Source of the DNA: Buchnera aphidicola (Pemphigus immunis)
GTDB taxonomy: Bacteria; Pseudomonadota; Gammaproteobacteria; Enterobacterales; Enterobacteriaceae
NCBI RefSeq assembly: GCF_964059115.1
Contig: NZ_OZ060408.1
Span: 186,001 to 250,000, forward strand
Length of the DNA stretch: 64,000 nt
Reading direction: 5' to 3'
Below are positions 39,748 through 50,120 of this stretch, one piece after another (within the stretch, counting starts at the first letter, position 1; every line of letters begins with the position of its first letter). Under the pieces are notes generated by a model that was not told the origin of the DNA, did no database searches, and worked only from the letters and a program-made list of their open reading frames with translations. Position numbers and translations under genes: made by a program.

Positions 39748-40692
39748 TTATTCCTTATTTTTTTCAGCAATTCTTAATATGGAACTACGTGAACTTGGAT
39801 TAATATGAATTTCATTTTTGCTAGGAAATATTCTTTTAATTATTTTTAGTTTTATTTTTTTTAATTGCTTAATTTTTTTTTCTGTAATAGGTAAACCAAT
39901 AGGTACTTGAGCTTTTTGACTATGTTTTGTTATAAATTTTTTTACAATGCGATCTTCTAAAGAATGAAAACTAATTATTGATAATCTTCCTCCTGATGTT
40001 AATATTTCTAATGCATTGGTTAATACTGAGTTAATTTCTTCTATTTCTTGATTAATAAAAATTCTTATTGCTTGAAAACTACGAGTTGCAGGATGTTTAA
40101 ATTTATTGTATTTTGGAATAGATTTAGCAATTAAATCAGCGAGTTCTTTAGTACGTAATATAGGTTTTATTTTTTTTTGCTTAACAATAGATTTTGCAAT
40201 ACGTTTTGCAAATTTTTCTTCACCAAATTTTTTTAGTATGAATGCAATTTCATTTTCTTTCGCTTTATTTAACCAATGTGCTGCTGAAAAGCCTTTTTTA
40301 GGATTCATTCTCATATCTAAGGGACCATCTTGCATAAAAGAAAATCCTCTTTTAGGATTCTTTAGTTGTAAGGATGACATACCTAGATCTAATATAATTC
40401 CATTAATTTTTCCTATTATTTTTTTTTGTTTTGCATAATGTAATATGTTTGAAAATAATCCTTGAATTATACAAAAACGGGTATCTTTAATCTTTTTAGC
40501 TTCAGAAACAGCATAAGGATCTCTATCAATACTATATAATTTTCCATTTTTTCCTAGTTTTTTTAATATTTTTTTGGTATGACCACCTTCTCCAAATGTA
40601 CAATCAATATAAATTCCATTTTTTTTTATGTTCAAAGAATTTATAGATTCCTGTAGTAATACAGGAATATGTTTTTGGTATGTTTTTATCAT
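39748..40692 (-). CDS. rsmH: 16S rRNA (cytosine(1402)-N(4))-methyltransferase
   Basis: RsmH (MraW) methylates C1402 in the decoding centre using S-adenosylmethionine. It has 314 residues (E. coli 313). The N terminus [36 protein letters not shown] contains the SAM motif; [30 protein letters not shown] and [19 protein letters not shown] are classic family motifs. In enteric bacteria it belongs to the dcw cluster, and it is the only member of that cluster left in this window. It lies 91 bases downstream of ilvH on the same strand. Confidence 0.96.
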   Translation of the reverse strand: MIKTYQKHIPVLLQESINSLNIKKNGIYIDCTFGEGGHTKKILKKLGKNGKLYSIDRDPYAVSEAKKIKDTRFCIIQGLFSNILHYAKQKKIIGKINGIILDLGMSSLQLKNPKRGFSFMQDGPLDMRMNPKKGFSAAHWLNKAKENEIAFILKKFGEEKFAKRIAKSIVKQKKIKPILRTKELADLIAKSIPKYNKFKHPATRSFQAIRIFINQEIEEINSVLTNALEILTSGGRLSIISFHSLEDRIVKKFITKHSQKAQVPIGLPITEKKIKQLKKIKLKIIKRIFPSKNEIHINPSSRSSILRIAEKNKE

Positions 40693-40783
40693 AATTTCTT
40701 TTTAAAATAAAAAATTTTAATAATATTAGATTTTAATTTTTATTAAAAATTTTAATAAATAATTCGATATTAATTATTATTTT

Positions 40784-41260
40784 TTAACTTCGTGATAATC
40801 CGACAATCCCGGAACGAGCAATTTCAGTAATTTTTGCTATATCTCTTATTATTTTTAAAAAAGCATTTAGTTTTTTACTAGTTCCAGATAATTGTATTAT
40901 ATACATAGATGTAGTTATATCGACAATTTGTCCTCGGAAAATTTCAGTAATTCTTTTCACTTCTTCTCTGGTATTTCCTATGCTATAAATTTTAACTAAG
41001 ATAATCTCTCTTTCTATATGTGGAATACGTCCAATTTCTACAACACTTAATACGTCGATTAATTTATGCAATTGTTTTTCAATTTGTGTAATAACTTTAT
41101 CATCACCTACAGTTTGAATAGTCATTCTTGATAAAGTAGGATCTTCAGTAGGTGCAACAGTTACGCTTTCTATATTATAACCTCTTTGTGAAAATAATCC
41201 AACTACTCTGGATAGTGCTCCAAATTCGTTTTCTAATATAACAGATAAGATTCTTTTCAT
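40784..41260 (-). CDS. ilvH: Acetolactate synthase III, small (regulatory) subunit
   Basis: IlvH is the valine-binding regulatory subunit that activates IlvI. From the ATG at 41260 it has 158 residues and starts [20 protein letters not shown], as in E. coli (163 residues). The frame is open ten codons further upstream inside ilvI, but the ATG overlaps the ilvI stop as ATGA (41260-41257), a classic translational coupling, and this start matches the family. The ACT domain ([28 protein letters not shown]) is intact with the conserved Gly/Asn of the valine site; the C-terminal domain ends [11 protein letters not shown]. Confidence 0.96.
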   Translation of the reverse strand: MKRILSVILENEFGALSRVVGLFSQRGYNIESVTVAPTEDPTLSRMTIQTVGDDKVITQIEKQLHKLIDVLSVVEIGRIPHIEREIILVKIYSIGNTREEVKRITEIFRGQIVDITTSMYIIQLSGTSKKLNAFLKIIRDIAKITEIARSGIVGLSRS

Positions 41261-42987
41261 ATTTTTTTGTTCTCGTTTTTTTTTAACCACATTTCATTCA
41301 TACCTCCTCCTTTAATTTGCATAGGGTATACATGTTCTGAGGTATCTATTAATATATCTACAAATACTAAATGTCCTTTATTTAATTTTATCAGTGCTAA
41401 TTTTAATTTTTTTTCTAATTCTACAGGAGTAGTAATTGATATGCCTATATGACCGTAAGATTCTGCTAACTGTATAAAATTAGGTAATGATTCCATATAT
41501 GAATGAGAATGTCTTCCAGAATAGATCATATCTTGCCATTGTTTTACCATTCCTAATGAATGATTATTTAAATTAATAATTAATATTGGTAATTTATATT
41601 GCATTGCGGTGGATAGTTCTTGAATATTCATTTGAATGCTTCCATCTCCTGTTATGCAAATAACAGTTTCTTTTGGCAAAGCTAATTTTACACCTAATGC
41701 TGCTGGTAAACCAAATCCCATAGTTCCTAATCCTCCTGAATTAATCCAGCGTTTTGGTTTATCAAAAAGATAATATAAAGCGGTGAACATTTGGTGTTGA
41801 CCTACATCTGATGTAACATACGCCTTTCCTTCTGTTAACTTCCATAATACTTGAATGGCTAATTGTGGTTTTATTTTATTACTGTTCTTATCATAAGATA
41901 AATTATTTAATTTTCTCCATGTGTTAATAGTATTCCACCAAGGTTTTAGATTTCTTGATGTTATTTTTTCTTTTTCTTGTTTTAACATTTCTAATATTTT
42001 TTTTAATATTTTTTTAGCATCTCCTACAATAGCAATATTAGCAACTACTGTTTTAGATATGGATGTTGGATCTATATCAAGATGTAATATACTAGCAAAT
42101 GGACAATATTTTTTTAAATTATTGGTAGTACGGTCATCGAATCTAACTCCAATAGCAAAAATAACATCTGAATGGTGCATAGCCATATTTGCTTCATAGG
42201 TTCCGTGCATTCCTAACATATGGATACTTAGAGGATGAGTTCCAGGAAAACTACCTAACGCCATTAATGATGTGGTAACAGGGATATTTAATGTTTCTGC
42301 TAAAATACGAAGTTCATAGTGACTGTTAGCACTAATAACTCCTCCACCTGCGTATATAATTGGTCTTTTCGCATGCAACAAAATGTTTATAGCTTTTTCG
42401 ATTTGTTTTATATTTTCTTTTATTTTTGGATTGTATGATCTTATATTAATAGAGTTTGGCCAAATATAAGGTTTTTTATTGTTAGTATTTAATATATCTT
42501 TGGGTAAATCAATTACTACTGGACCAGGACGTCCGGTAGTAGCTATCCAAAAGGCTTTTTTAAAAGTGTTAGGAATATCTTCTGTTTTTTTAACTAAAAA
42601 ACTATGTTTAACTACGGGACGAGAAATTCCTATCATATCACATTCTTGAAATGCGTCTAATCCAATTAGTTCTGAAGATACTTGTCCTGAGATTACCACG
42701 AGTGGTATCGAATCCATGTATGCTGTAGCTATTCCAGTAATTGCATTAGTTGCACCAGGTCCAGACGTTACTAAAACTACGCCAACTTTACCCGTACATC
42801 TAGCATAACCATCAGCCATATGAGTTGCTCCTTGTTCATGTCTTACTAAGATATGATTGATTCCGTTAATAGTTTTTAATGCATCATAGATATCTAAAAC
42901 GGCTCCTCCAGGATAACCAAAAATATATTCAATTCCTTGATCAATTAATGATTGAACAACCATTTCTGCACCTGATAAAACTTTCAT
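41257..42987 (-). CDS. ilvI: Acetolactate synthase III, large (catalytic) subunit
   Basis: IlvI condenses two pyruvates to acetolactate, or pyruvate and 2-oxobutyrate to acetohydroxybutyrate, in valine, leucine and isoleucine synthesis. It has 576 residues (E. coli 574). Catalytic Glu is in [18 protein letters not shown]; the FAD region and the ThDP motif [27 protein letters not shown](N) are seen near 430-455; [17 protein letters not shown] precedes it. It overlaps ilvH by four bases. No Lrp-type or attenuator sequence was recognised upstream. Branched-chain amino acids are host-essential, consistent with retention. Confidence 0.97.
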   Translation of the reverse strand: MKVLSGAEMVVQSLIDQGIEYIFGYPGGAVLDIYDALKTINGINHILVRHEQGATHMADGYARCTGKVGVVLVTSGPGATNAITGIATAYMDSIPLVVISGQVSSELIGLDAFQECDMIGISRPVVKHSFLVKKTEDIPNTFKKAFWIATTGRPGPVVIDLPKDILNTNNKKPYIWPNSINIRSYNPKIKENIKQIEKAINILLHAKRPIIYAGGGVISANSHYELRILAETLNIPVTTSLMALGSFPGTHPLSIHMLGMHGTYEANMAMHHSDVIFAIGVRFDDRTTNNLKKYCPFASILHLDIDPTSISKTVVANIAIVGDAKKILKKILEMLKQEKEKITSRNLKPWWNTINTWRKLNNLSYDKNSNKIKPQLAIQVLWKLTEGKAYVTSDVGQHQMFTALYYLFDKPKRWINSGGLGTMGFGLPAALGVKLALPKETVICITGDGSIQMNIQELSTAMQYKLPILIINLNNHSLGMVKQWQDMIYSGRHSHSYMESLPNFIQLAESYGHIGISITTPVELEKKLKLALIKLNKGHLVFVDILIDTSEHVYPMQIKGGGMNEMWLKKNENKKI

Positions 42988-43192
42988 TTTTATTCCTAAT
43001 TTTTAAGTATTTTAAAATAACATTATATTTTTAAGTTAATATGTTTTGTATATAATTGATTATTTTATTTTAAATAAATATTTAATTTTTTTATAGTATA
43101 TATTTAATATTTTTATTTTTTAATTTTATTTAAACATTGATATATTAATTAATTAATATATCAATTTTACCGTTATTCCTGATAGATTTTTT

Positions 43193-44215
43193 TTAAATAA
43201 GAGATCTTTTAAATTCTGGGGAGATCCAAGTCAAAAGTTTATTATTTTTTTTAATAATCAAACATGCATTTAATTTTTCTTGTAAAATTATTTTTTTTGC
43301 TTTTTTAAATCCTGTTACCATCAATCCTGTATCCCAAGCATCAGCTTCTAATGTGTTATTGGCAATAATACTAACTGATATTAAGTTATGTTGTATGGGT
43401 AAACCTGTTAACGGATCGATAATATGGCAAACATTTTTTTTTTCTAAATAAAAATAATTTAAATAATTTCCTGACGTACTAATAGATTTGTTTTTTAAAT
43501 AAACAATTATATGTGTGGTATTTTTATTTTTTATTGGAGATTTTATACCAATTTTTTTTATTGATCCTTTAGTAAATACTGCTCCTCCCACTGTTATTAT
43601 GTAGTTAGAAATTTTTTCTTTATTTAGTATATCAGCTATATGATCTACCGCAAATCCTTCTCCTAAAGTGGAAAGATCAATTTGAATGTTTTTTAAATCT
43701 TTTTTTAAAAAATATCCTGATTTATTTTGAATTATTTGTAAATGTTGTAATCCAGTCAAAAAAAGAGTTTTATTTATTTTTTTTATAGATGGATATTTTT
43801 TAGGTGTTTTTTTAGCACCAAATCCCCACATATTCACCAATTGTCCAATAGTAATATCTAATGCTCCAGATGTTTTTTTCCCTATGGTTAAAGCTATAGT
43901 AATAATATTTTGCATATTTTTATTAATAGGGTACAGCTTATTTTCTTTATATTTATTGAATTTAGATATGGTAGATTTTTTTTTCCATGTAGAAAATTCT
44001 TGTTCATCTTGATCAAGTATTTTTTGTATTATAGATTTAAGATATAGTTTTTTTCTTTTTTTTTGTTTTAATAATTTTACTTTCCATGTTGTTCCCATGG
44101 TTTTTCCTGTTATAACAGTAAAATTATATTTTTTAGATATTAAAAGTTTTGTTTCATTACCTGTGCATGTTAATATGATAATAAAAATTATATTTAAAAT
44201 TAAAGTCCATAACAT
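43193..44215 (-). CDS. apbE: FAD:protein FMN transferase
   Basis: ApbE attaches FMN covalently to a threonine of target proteins such as RnfG/RnfD and NqrB/NqrC, in the periplasm. It has 340 residues (E. coli 351). Residues 1-20 form a hydrophobic signal segment ending in LTCTGNE, which resembles but does not fully match a lipobox. Family motifs are GKTMGTTWKVKLL, ALDITIGQLVNMWGFG, the FAD-binding TVGGAVFTKG, ISTSGNYLNYF, HIIDPLTGLPIQHN and the metal-binding ADAWDTGLMVTG. It stands between ilvI and degP. Its likely substrate in Buchnera would be the Rnf/Rsx complex, which is not in this window. Confidence 0.92.
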   Translation of the reverse strand: MLWTLILNIIFIIILTCTGNETKLLISKKYNFTVITGKTMGTTWKVKLLKQKKRKKLYLKSIIQKILDQDEQEFSTWKKKSTISKFNKYKENKLYPINKNMQNIITIALTIGKKTSGALDITIGQLVNMWGFGAKKTPKKYPSIKKINKTLFLTGLQHLQIIQNKSGYFLKKDLKNIQIDLSTLGEGFAVDHIADILNKEKISNYIITVGGAVFTKGSIKKIGIKSPIKNKNTTHIIVYLKNKSISTSGNYLNYFYLEKKNVCHIIDPLTGLPIQHNLISVSIIANNTLEADAWDTGLMVTGFKKAKKIILQEKLNACLIIKKNNKLLTWISPEFKRSLI

Positions 44216-44793
44216 GTATTATACAAATTCCTAGTCGAATTGATATCATATAAATAATTTTATTATTTAAAAATCATAATGTTTTGATTTACAAAAAACA
44301 TTTTCATCGATATCAACATCAAAGATATTATTATTTTTAAATCATAATTATTTATATATATTTTTAGTAGATTGGAAAAAATATTTTTTAATGTAAAAAT
44401 AGAAAGTATTTTAATATTTTTTGAAATAAAATATTTTTATTTAAAAATAAATATAATATTATTATATTTATTAATATAATATCATTTTTCATTGATATTA
44501 TTAAATTAATTTAATTTATTAAATATTTTTTATTTATTTTTAATTACAATATTATTTTTATTTTTTATAAAATTATATATAGTTATGTGTGATTAATATT
44601 TTTATGTATTGTAAATCAGTAAATATTTTATTTTAAAAATATTAAATATGTTACTAATAAATAGACTGATATTTAAATAACAAAATTAAATTGTTTATGA
44701 ATAAATATTTATTTTATATTAGATAAAAAGTATCATTTAGCATGATAACACGAATGTAGATATAAAATCTAAATTTCAATTAGAGTATTGATT
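44216..44793. other. Intergenic region between divergent apbE and degP
   Basis: About 570 AT-rich bases, no genes recognised. E. coli degP has a sigma-E promoter; I see no clear GAACTT ... TCTGA pair here. Confidence 0.55.
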
Positions 44794-46224
44794 ATGAAAA
44801 AATTGTCTTTTTTACTAAAAATAACATTATTTTTATCAGCTATCTTTTTAAGTTTAGGGATGTCTTGGAGTAGCATATTACCTATACATAAAACGTCTTC
44901 TGAATTAAATTTACCTAGTTTAGCACCTATGTTAGAAAAAGTTATGCCTGCAGTAGTGAGTATTAATATTGAAGGTATTGCTCCAGTTAGAAATTTTCAT
45001 TTATCTAAAACATTTGAGCCTTTTTGGAGTAAGGATTCTCCATTTTGTCAAAGTAGATCTCCATTTTTTTCTTCTCCTTTATGTAACGTAATATCTGGTG
45101 GATGTTCTAATCAAAAACATTTTCGAGCTCTTGGTTCAGGTGTTATTATCAATGCAGAAAAAGGTTATGTTGTCACTAATAATCATGTTATAGACCATGC
45201 GAATAAAATTATGGTATTTTTAAATGATGGAACTAAATATGAAGCTAGAGTACTTGGTAAAGATTCGCGTTCTGATATAGCTTTAATTAAATTAAAAAAT
45301 ACAAAAAATTTAATTTCTATTAAATTAGGAGATTCAGATTTATTACGTGTTGGAGATTATACAATAGCAATTGGAAATCCTTATGGATTAGGAGAAACTG
45401 TGACTTCGGGTATTATTTCTGCTTTGGGTCGTAGTGGTTTAAATATTGAAAATTATGAAAATTTTATTCAAACTGACGCTGCTATTAATCGTGGAAATTC
45501 TGGTGGAGCATTAATTAATTTGAAAGGAGAATTGATAGGTATAAATACTGCTATTTTAGCTCCAGAAGGAGGGAATATAGGTATTGGTTTTGCTATTCCT
45601 GGAAATATGGTAAAAAATTTAACAGAGCAAATTTCATTATATGGTAAAGTAAAACGTGGAGAATTAGGTATAATTGGTACTGAATTAAATTCTCAACTCG
45701 CAAAAGTAATGGAATTGAATACTAAAAGAGGAGCTTTTATTAGTCAAGTTATACCTAATTCTGCAGCAGAAAAAGCGGGGATTAAGGCCGGGGATGTAAT
45801 TATTTATTATAATAAAAAACCAGTGAACAGTTTTTTTGCTTTGAGAGCTGAAATTAGTTCTTTACCAGTTAATACTAAATTGGAGTTAGGAATATTACGA
45901 AATTCAAAAATAAAATCAATTACGATAGAATTACAAAGTCATATTCAAAACAAAGTAGAATCAGCAACTTTATTATCTGATATTGCAGGTGCTAATTTAA
46001 GTAATTATATTTTTAATGGAATAAAAGGAGTGCGTATAGATAATGTAAAAAAAGATACAGCTGCTTATCACGTAGGTTTTAGAAAGGGAGATATAATTGT
46101 TGGTGTAAATAAAAATAATATATCTGATATAGAAGGATTACATGATACGATTAAAACTGGATATTCAGTTTTAGTTTTCAAAATAAAAAGAAATAACACG
46201 GATATTTATTTGGTATTACAATAA
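44794..46224 (+). CDS. degP: Periplasmic serine protease/chaperone DegP
   Basis: DegP degrades or refolds damaged periplasmic and outer-membrane proteins. From the ATG at 44794 it has 476 residues (E. coli 474); a TTG two codons upstream is in frame but TAGAG favours the ATG. A signal peptide is clear at residues 1-26 (KKLSFLLKITLFLSAIFLSLG). The catalytic triad is His in NNHVIDHANKI, Asp in SDIALIKLK and Ser in INRGNSGGALINLKGELIG. Two PDZ domains follow (GIIGTELNSQLAKVM; GVRIDNVKKDTAAYHVGFRKGD). A Cys-containing LA-loop segment near 85-110 is retained. It converges with dapD. Confidence 0.96.
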   Translation: MKKLSFLLKITLFLSAIFLSLGMSWSSILPIHKTSSELNLPSLAPMLEKVMPAVVSINIEGIAPVRNFHLSKTFEPFWSKDSPFCQSRSPFFSSPLCNVISGGCSNQKHFRALGSGVIINAEKGYVVTNNHVIDHANKIMVFLNDGTKYEARVLGKDSRSDIALIKLKNTKNLISIKLGDSDLLRVGDYTIAIGNPYGLGETVTSGIISALGRSGLNIENYENFIQTDAAINRGNSGGALINLKGELIGINTAILAPEGGNIGIGFAIPGNMVKNLTEQISLYGKVKRGELGIIGTELNSQLAKVMELNTKRGAFISQVIPNSAAEKAGIKAGDVIIYYNKKPVNSFFALRAEISSLPVNTKLELGILRNSKIKSITIELQSHIQNKVESATLLSDIAGANLSNYIFNGIKGVRIDNVKKDTAAYHVGFRKGDIIVGVNKNNISDIEGLHDTIKTGYSVLVFKIKRNNTDIYLVLQ

Positions 46225-46245
46225 ATATATTTGATAATATTTATT

Positions 46246-46276
46246 ATTGCCTGAATATATAAATAATTCAGGCAAT
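46246..46276. terminator. Hairpin between convergent degP and dapD
   Basis: A perfect 11-bp stem ATTGCCTGAAT (46246-46256) with ATTCAGGCAAT (46266-46276) and a 9-base loop lies 22 bases after degP and 19 bases after dapD. Its GC-rich core is unusual in this DNA. It is a good bidirectional terminator. Confidence 0.7.
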
Positions 46277-46294
46277 ATATTTTGTAATATATGA

Positions 46295-47116
46295 TTATAT
46301 ATTTCTAAGCAGTTGATTAATTGAGGTTTTTTTAATAGTTTTTTCGTCTACTTTTTTTACTATTACGGCACAGTATAGATTATAACATTTATTATCAGAA
46401 GGTAAGCTTCCAGATACTACTACAGATCCTTTTGGTATTCTTCCATAAAATATATTACCTGTTTCTCGATCATATATTTTAGTGCTATTTCCAATATATA
46501 CTCCCATAGAGATCACAGAATTTTCTTCTACAATAACTCCTTCTACTATTTCAGAACGAGCACCAATGAAACAATTATCTTCAATAATTGTAGGATTATT
46601 TTGTAATGGTTCTAGTACTCCTCCAATCCCAACACCTCCTGAAATATGAACGTTTTTACCAATTTGAGCACAAGAACCTATGGTAGCCCATGTATCTATC
46701 ATGCTACCTTCATCAATATAAGCACCAATATTGACATAGGAAGGCATGAGTACTGTTTTCCCCCCTATAAAAGAACCTTTTCTTATTGTTGCAGGAGGTA
46801 CTATTCGTATTCCTTCTTCTTTGAATTTTTTTTCATCATGATTTTTATATTTTAGTGGAACTTTATCATAATAAGTGGTATGTGCATCTTTCATTACCTT
46901 ATTATTTTTTAAATATAAATAAAGTAATATTGCTTCTTTTAACCATTGATGAGTTATCCACACACCTTTTATTTTTTCTGCAACACGTAAAGTACCCATA
47001 TCTAACATGTTTATCACTTGATTTATAGCATCTTTTTCAGATTTACTGATATTTTCATATTTGATATTGGTTTTTTTTTCAAAAATATTTTTGATTATTT
47101 TTTTTAATTTTTCCAT
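46295..47116 (-). CDS. dapD: 2,3,4,5-tetrahydropyridine-2,6-dicarboxylate N-succinyltransferase
   Basis: DapD succinylates tetrahydrodipicolinate in the DAP/lysine pathway. From the ATG at 47116 it has 273 residues, one fewer than E. coli, starting [15 protein letters not shown]. The frame is open 34 codons further up to 47218, but that extension (rich in Ile/Lys/Leu) has no counterpart. The left-handed beta-helix hexapeptide repeats run from about residue 105 to 235 ([38 protein letters not shown]). Loss of the cell-wall genes means its DAP would go to lysine, which the host needs. Confidence 0.96.
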   Translation of the reverse strand: MEKLKKIIKNIFEKKTNIKYENISKSEKDAINQVINMLDMGTLRVAEKIKGVWITHQWLKEAILLYLYLKNNKVMKDAHTTYYDKVPLKYKNHDEKKFKEEGIRIVPPATIRKGSFIGGKTVLMPSYVNIGAYIDEGSMIDTWATIGSCAQIGKNVHISGGVGIGGVLEPLQNNPTIIEDNCFIGARSEIVEGVIVEENSVISMGVYIGNSTKIYDRETGNIFYGRIPKGSVVVSGSLPSDNKCYNLYCAVIVKKVDEKTIKKTSINQLLRNI

Positions 47117-47264
47117 ATTTTTAAAGATCTCGATTTTTATAATTTTTTTTAAAATAATTGTTTTTAAGAAATGTTTATTTTTTATTAATAACATTTTTAA
47201 TATTATATTATATAGCAATGCATTTTATTAGATTTTTATTTAAATTAGAGTTTTTTATTTTATT

Positions 47265-48083
47265 TTATTTAATATATTTTAAATCTTTATTGTTAATTTT
47301 AAAAATTTGAGAAATGTTTTCTTCTTTACGTAACGTTAATATTTCACAGCCTTTATCTGTAACTAAAATAGTATGCTCATATTGAGCTGATAAACCATGA
47401 TCTTTAGTTTTTATTGTCCAACCGTCTTTCATACATCTTACTCGATTACTTCCTGTATTAATCATAGGTTCAATTGTAAAAGTCATACCTGGTTTTAATA
47501 TTATTCCCGGATCTGTATTATCGCAATGTAAAATTTGAGGATCTTCATGAAAATTTTTTCCAATGCCATGACCACAATATTCTTTTACTACGGAAAATTT
47601 TTGTTTTTTAACATATTTTTCTATAGTTTGACCTATTTTATATAATGGCATATTTGGTTTTATTAAATTTAATGCTAAATATAAACTTTCTTGCGCAACA
47701 TGGCATAAACGTTTACTAAGTATACTAGGTTTGCCAATGATAAACATTTTTGATGTATCACTATAATATCCATTATGGATTATTGCTACATCAATGTTTA
47801 TAATGTCTCCTTCTTTTAATTTTTGTTTAACGTTGGGAATTCCATGACAGACCACGTCATTTATAGAAGTACAAATAGATTTAGGATATCCATTATATCC
47901 TAAACAAGCAGGAATAGATTTTTGTTTTTTAATGATATAATCATGGCAAATTTTATTTATTTCTTCCGTTGTGATGTCGTATACTATGTAATGTTCAATC
48001 ATCTCTAAAACTTCAGCAGCTAATTTACCTGCTTTTCTCATTTTTTTAATTTCTTCATTATTTTTAACTAAAATTGATTTCAT
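47265..48083 (-). CDS. map: Methionine aminopeptidase type I
   Basis: Map removes N-terminal methionine from new proteins. It has 272 residues (E. coli 264); the extra is a Lys-rich tail (ISQIFKINNKDLKYIK). Metal ligands: Asp in INIDVAIIHNGYYSDTSKMF (two Asp), His in EYCGHGIGKNFHEDPQI, Glu in FTIEPMIN and Glu in QYEHTILVT. It is transcribed away from rpsB, the same divergent arrangement as in E. coli. Confidence 0.97.
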   Translation of the reverse strand: MKSILVKNNEEIKKMRKAGKLAAEVLEMIEHYIVYDITTEEINKICHDYIIKKQKSIPACLGYNGYPKSICTSINDVVCHGIPNVKQKLKEGDIINIDVAIIHNGYYSDTSKMFIIGKPSILSKRLCHVAQESLYLALNLIKPNMPLYKIGQTIEKYVKKQKFSVVKEYCGHGIGKNFHEDPQILHCDNTDPGIILKPGMTFTIEPMINTGSNRVRCMKDGWTIKTKDHGLSAQYEHTILVTDKGCEILTLRKEENISQIFKINNKDLKYIK

Positions 48084-48127
48084 GTTGTTCTCTTGATGTA
48101 AATAGATGTAATAAAAATTTTTATTAT

Positions 48128-48159
48128 TTAAAATGGAATATAATTATATTCCATTTTAA
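48128..48159. repeat. Perfect 32-base palindrome between map and rpsB
   Basis: The arms 48128-48143 and 48144-48159 are exact complements with no loop (core AAAATGGAATATAA). It is in the divergent regulatory region, 45 bases upstream of map and 197 bases upstream of rpsB. It contains a GG/CC pair in each arm, making chance less likely than for pure AT palindromes. It could be an operator, a cruciform site or an element in the leader of map. Confidence 0.6.
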
Positions 48160-48355
48160 TAAAATATAATTATCTAAATAGTTATTTTTAATTCAATTAT
48201 TTTTATGATTTTATATATGGTATTTTGAACATTTTCTTTATTTATAAATAAATAATATATAGTAACTATATATTTAAAATTTTTTTAATAAAATTTTTTA
48301 AATATATAGTAGTATATAAATATTATTATTTTTTAAAATAAAAAAAGAGATAATT

Positions 48356-49072
48356 ATGATAGATATTTCTATGAAAGAAATGATAAAGGCTGGTGTCCAT
48401 TTTGGTCATCAAACTCGTTATTGGAATCCAAAAATGAAACCGTTCATATTTGGCTCTCGAAATAAGGTGCATATTATTAATTTAGAAAAAACATTACCTA
48501 TGTTTTATATTGCTTTGAAGGAATTAAAGAAAATATCTTCGCGTAAAGGGAAAATATTATTTGTTGGTACTAAACGGGCAGCAAGTAAAGAAATTAAGCA
48601 ATCTGCTATATCTTGTAAACAATTTTATGTAAATCATCGTTGGTTAGGAGGTATGTTGACAAATTGGAAAACAGTTCGACAATCTATAAAACGTTTAAAA
48701 GATTTAGAAATAGAATCTCAAGATGGAACTTTTGAAAAATTGACGAAAAAAGAAGCTTTACTTCGTACTCGTGAATTAGCTAAATTAGAAAATAGTTTAG
48801 GAGGTATTAAAAATATGGGAGGTTTGCCAGATGCATTATTTGTAGTAGATTCAGAGCATGAACATATAGCAGTAAAGGAAGCCAATAATTTAAGTATCCC
48901 TGTTTTTGCAATAGTGGATACTAATTCTAATCCTGATGGTGTAGATTATATTATTCCTGGAAATGATGATGCAATTAGATCGGTAAGATTATATTTAAAA
49001 TCAGTTTCTCTTGCCATTATGCAAGGTATTGAAAAAAAAATTTTAAATAAGGATGTTAGTAAGACTCGGTAA
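48356..49072 (+). CDS. rpsB: 30S ribosomal protein S2
   Basis: S2 is a late-assembling small-subunit protein that also recruits S1. It has 238 residues (E. coli 241). Conserved segments are [56 protein letters not shown] and [33 protein letters not shown]. The ATG follows AAAGAGATAATT. It is the first gene of the rpsB-tsf unit. Confidence 0.98.
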   Translation: MIDISMKEMIKAGVHFGHQTRYWNPKMKPFIFGSRNKVHIINLEKTLPMFYIALKELKKISSRKGKILFVGTKRAASKEIKQSAISCKQFYVNHRWLGGMLTNWKTVRQSIKRLKDLEIESQDGTFEKLTKKEALLRTRELAKLENSLGGIKNMGGLPDALFVVDSEHEHIAVKEANNLSIPVFAIVDTNSNPDGVDYIIPGNDDAIRSVRLYLKSVSLAIMQGIEKKILNKDVSKTR

Positions 49073-49184
49073 TATTTATGCATTTTTTATGATATATAAT
49101 TAATTTTGCAATATATTAAGATTTAATTAAATTGATTTAAATAATGAAATTTATTTTTTAACTGAAATATGGAGAATTATAAAT

Positions 49185-49979
49185 ATGGTTAAGGTTACTG
49201 CTTCTCTTGTAAAAGAATTGAGATTGCGAACAGGAGCAGGAATAATGGAATGTAAAAAAGCGTTAATAGATTCTGGTGGAAACTTAGAATTATCCATCGA
49301 TTTTTTAAGAAAAACAGGACATATTAAAGCAGAAAAAAAAAATAGTCGTATTACTGCCCAAGGTTCTATTTTTACGTACTTACATAAAAATACAGCTGCA
49401 ATATTAGAATTAAATTGTGAAAGTGATTTTGTAGCTAAAGATATTGAATTTATTTCTTTAGGACAGATAATAGTTGAGTTAGCTTGTCTAAAACAGATAA
49501 GTAATATTGATTTATTAAAAAAAACTTTTGAAGAGAAGAGAATTTCTTTGTTATTAAAAGTAGGTGAAAATATTAATATTGCACGTATAGCATTGTTGCA
49601 AGGTGAAAAAATTGTTTCTTATGTACATGATTCTCGTATTGGAGTATTAGTTGGTGCTACTTCAGATAGTAATAAAGAGATATTAAAACAAATAGCTATG
49701 CATATTACTGCCAGTAAACCAGAGTTTTTAAATGAAAATAAGATTCCAAAATCTATCATTGATCGAGAATATAAAATTCAATTAGATATTGCTAAAAAAT
49801 TTAAAAAAAATAAGTTAATATCTGAAAAAATAGTACAGGGAAGAATGAAAAAATTTTTTTCTGAAATTACTTTAATAGGACAGAAATTTGTCATGGATGT
49901 TGAGAAAACTATTGGTCAATTGCTTTTAGAAAATAAATCTGAGGTGACCTCTTTCATTAGATTTGAAATTGGAGAATAA
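49185..49979 (+). CDS. tsf: Elongation factor Ts
   Basis: EF-Ts exchanges GDP for GTP on EF-Tu. It has 264 residues against 283 in E. coli, with shortening in the C-terminal half. The N-terminal UBA-like domain reads SLVKELRLRTGAGIMECKKALIDSGG; the core motif NCESDFVAKDIEF corresponds to E. coli NCQTDFVAK. The coiled-coil protrusion region (EYKIQLDIAKKFKKNKLISEKI) is present. It is 112 bases after rpsB and is followed by an intrinsic terminator. Confidence 0.96.
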   Translation: MVKVTASLVKELRLRTGAGIMECKKALIDSGGNLELSIDFLRKTGHIKAEKKNSRITAQGSIFTYLHKNTAAILELNCESDFVAKDIEFISLGQIIVELACLKQISNIDLLKKTFEEKRISLLLKVGENINIARIALLQGEKIVSYVHDSRIGVLVGATSDSNKEILKQIAMHITASKPEFLNENKIPKSIIDREYKIQLDIAKKFKKNKLISEKIVQGRMKKFFSEITLIGQKFVMDVEKTIGQLLLENKSEVTSFIRFEIGE

Positions 49980-50040
49980 ATTTAATTTTATTTTTATATA
50001 ATATAATAAAATTAAATGTTTTTTAAAGAATTATTTTTAA

Positions 50041-50066
50041 GAGCCGCTTGTCAGCGGTTCTTTTTT
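50041..50066 (+). terminator. Intrinsic terminator after rpsB-tsf
   Basis: GAGCCGCT (50041-50048), a TGTC loop and AGCGGTTC (50053-50060) form an 8-bp stem followed directly by six T. The same hairpin, GAGCCGCT...AGCGGCTC, is recalled from the E. coli tsf-pyrH gap, so this is an ancestral terminator kept through genome reduction. Confidence 0.9.
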
Positions 50067-50120
50067 ATTTTTTATTTTATTATGATATATTTTATTAATA
50101 TTATGTATTGAGTTTAAAAT

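Noticed and set aside
41261..41290. Ten-codon N-terminal extension of ilvH inside ilvI
   Set aside because: The ATGA overlap at 41257-41260 gives the family-standard start MKRILSV.
47117..47218. 34-codon N-terminal extension of dapD
   Set aside because: Low-complexity Ile/Lys/Leu sequence without counterpart; the ATG at 47116 matches the family start.
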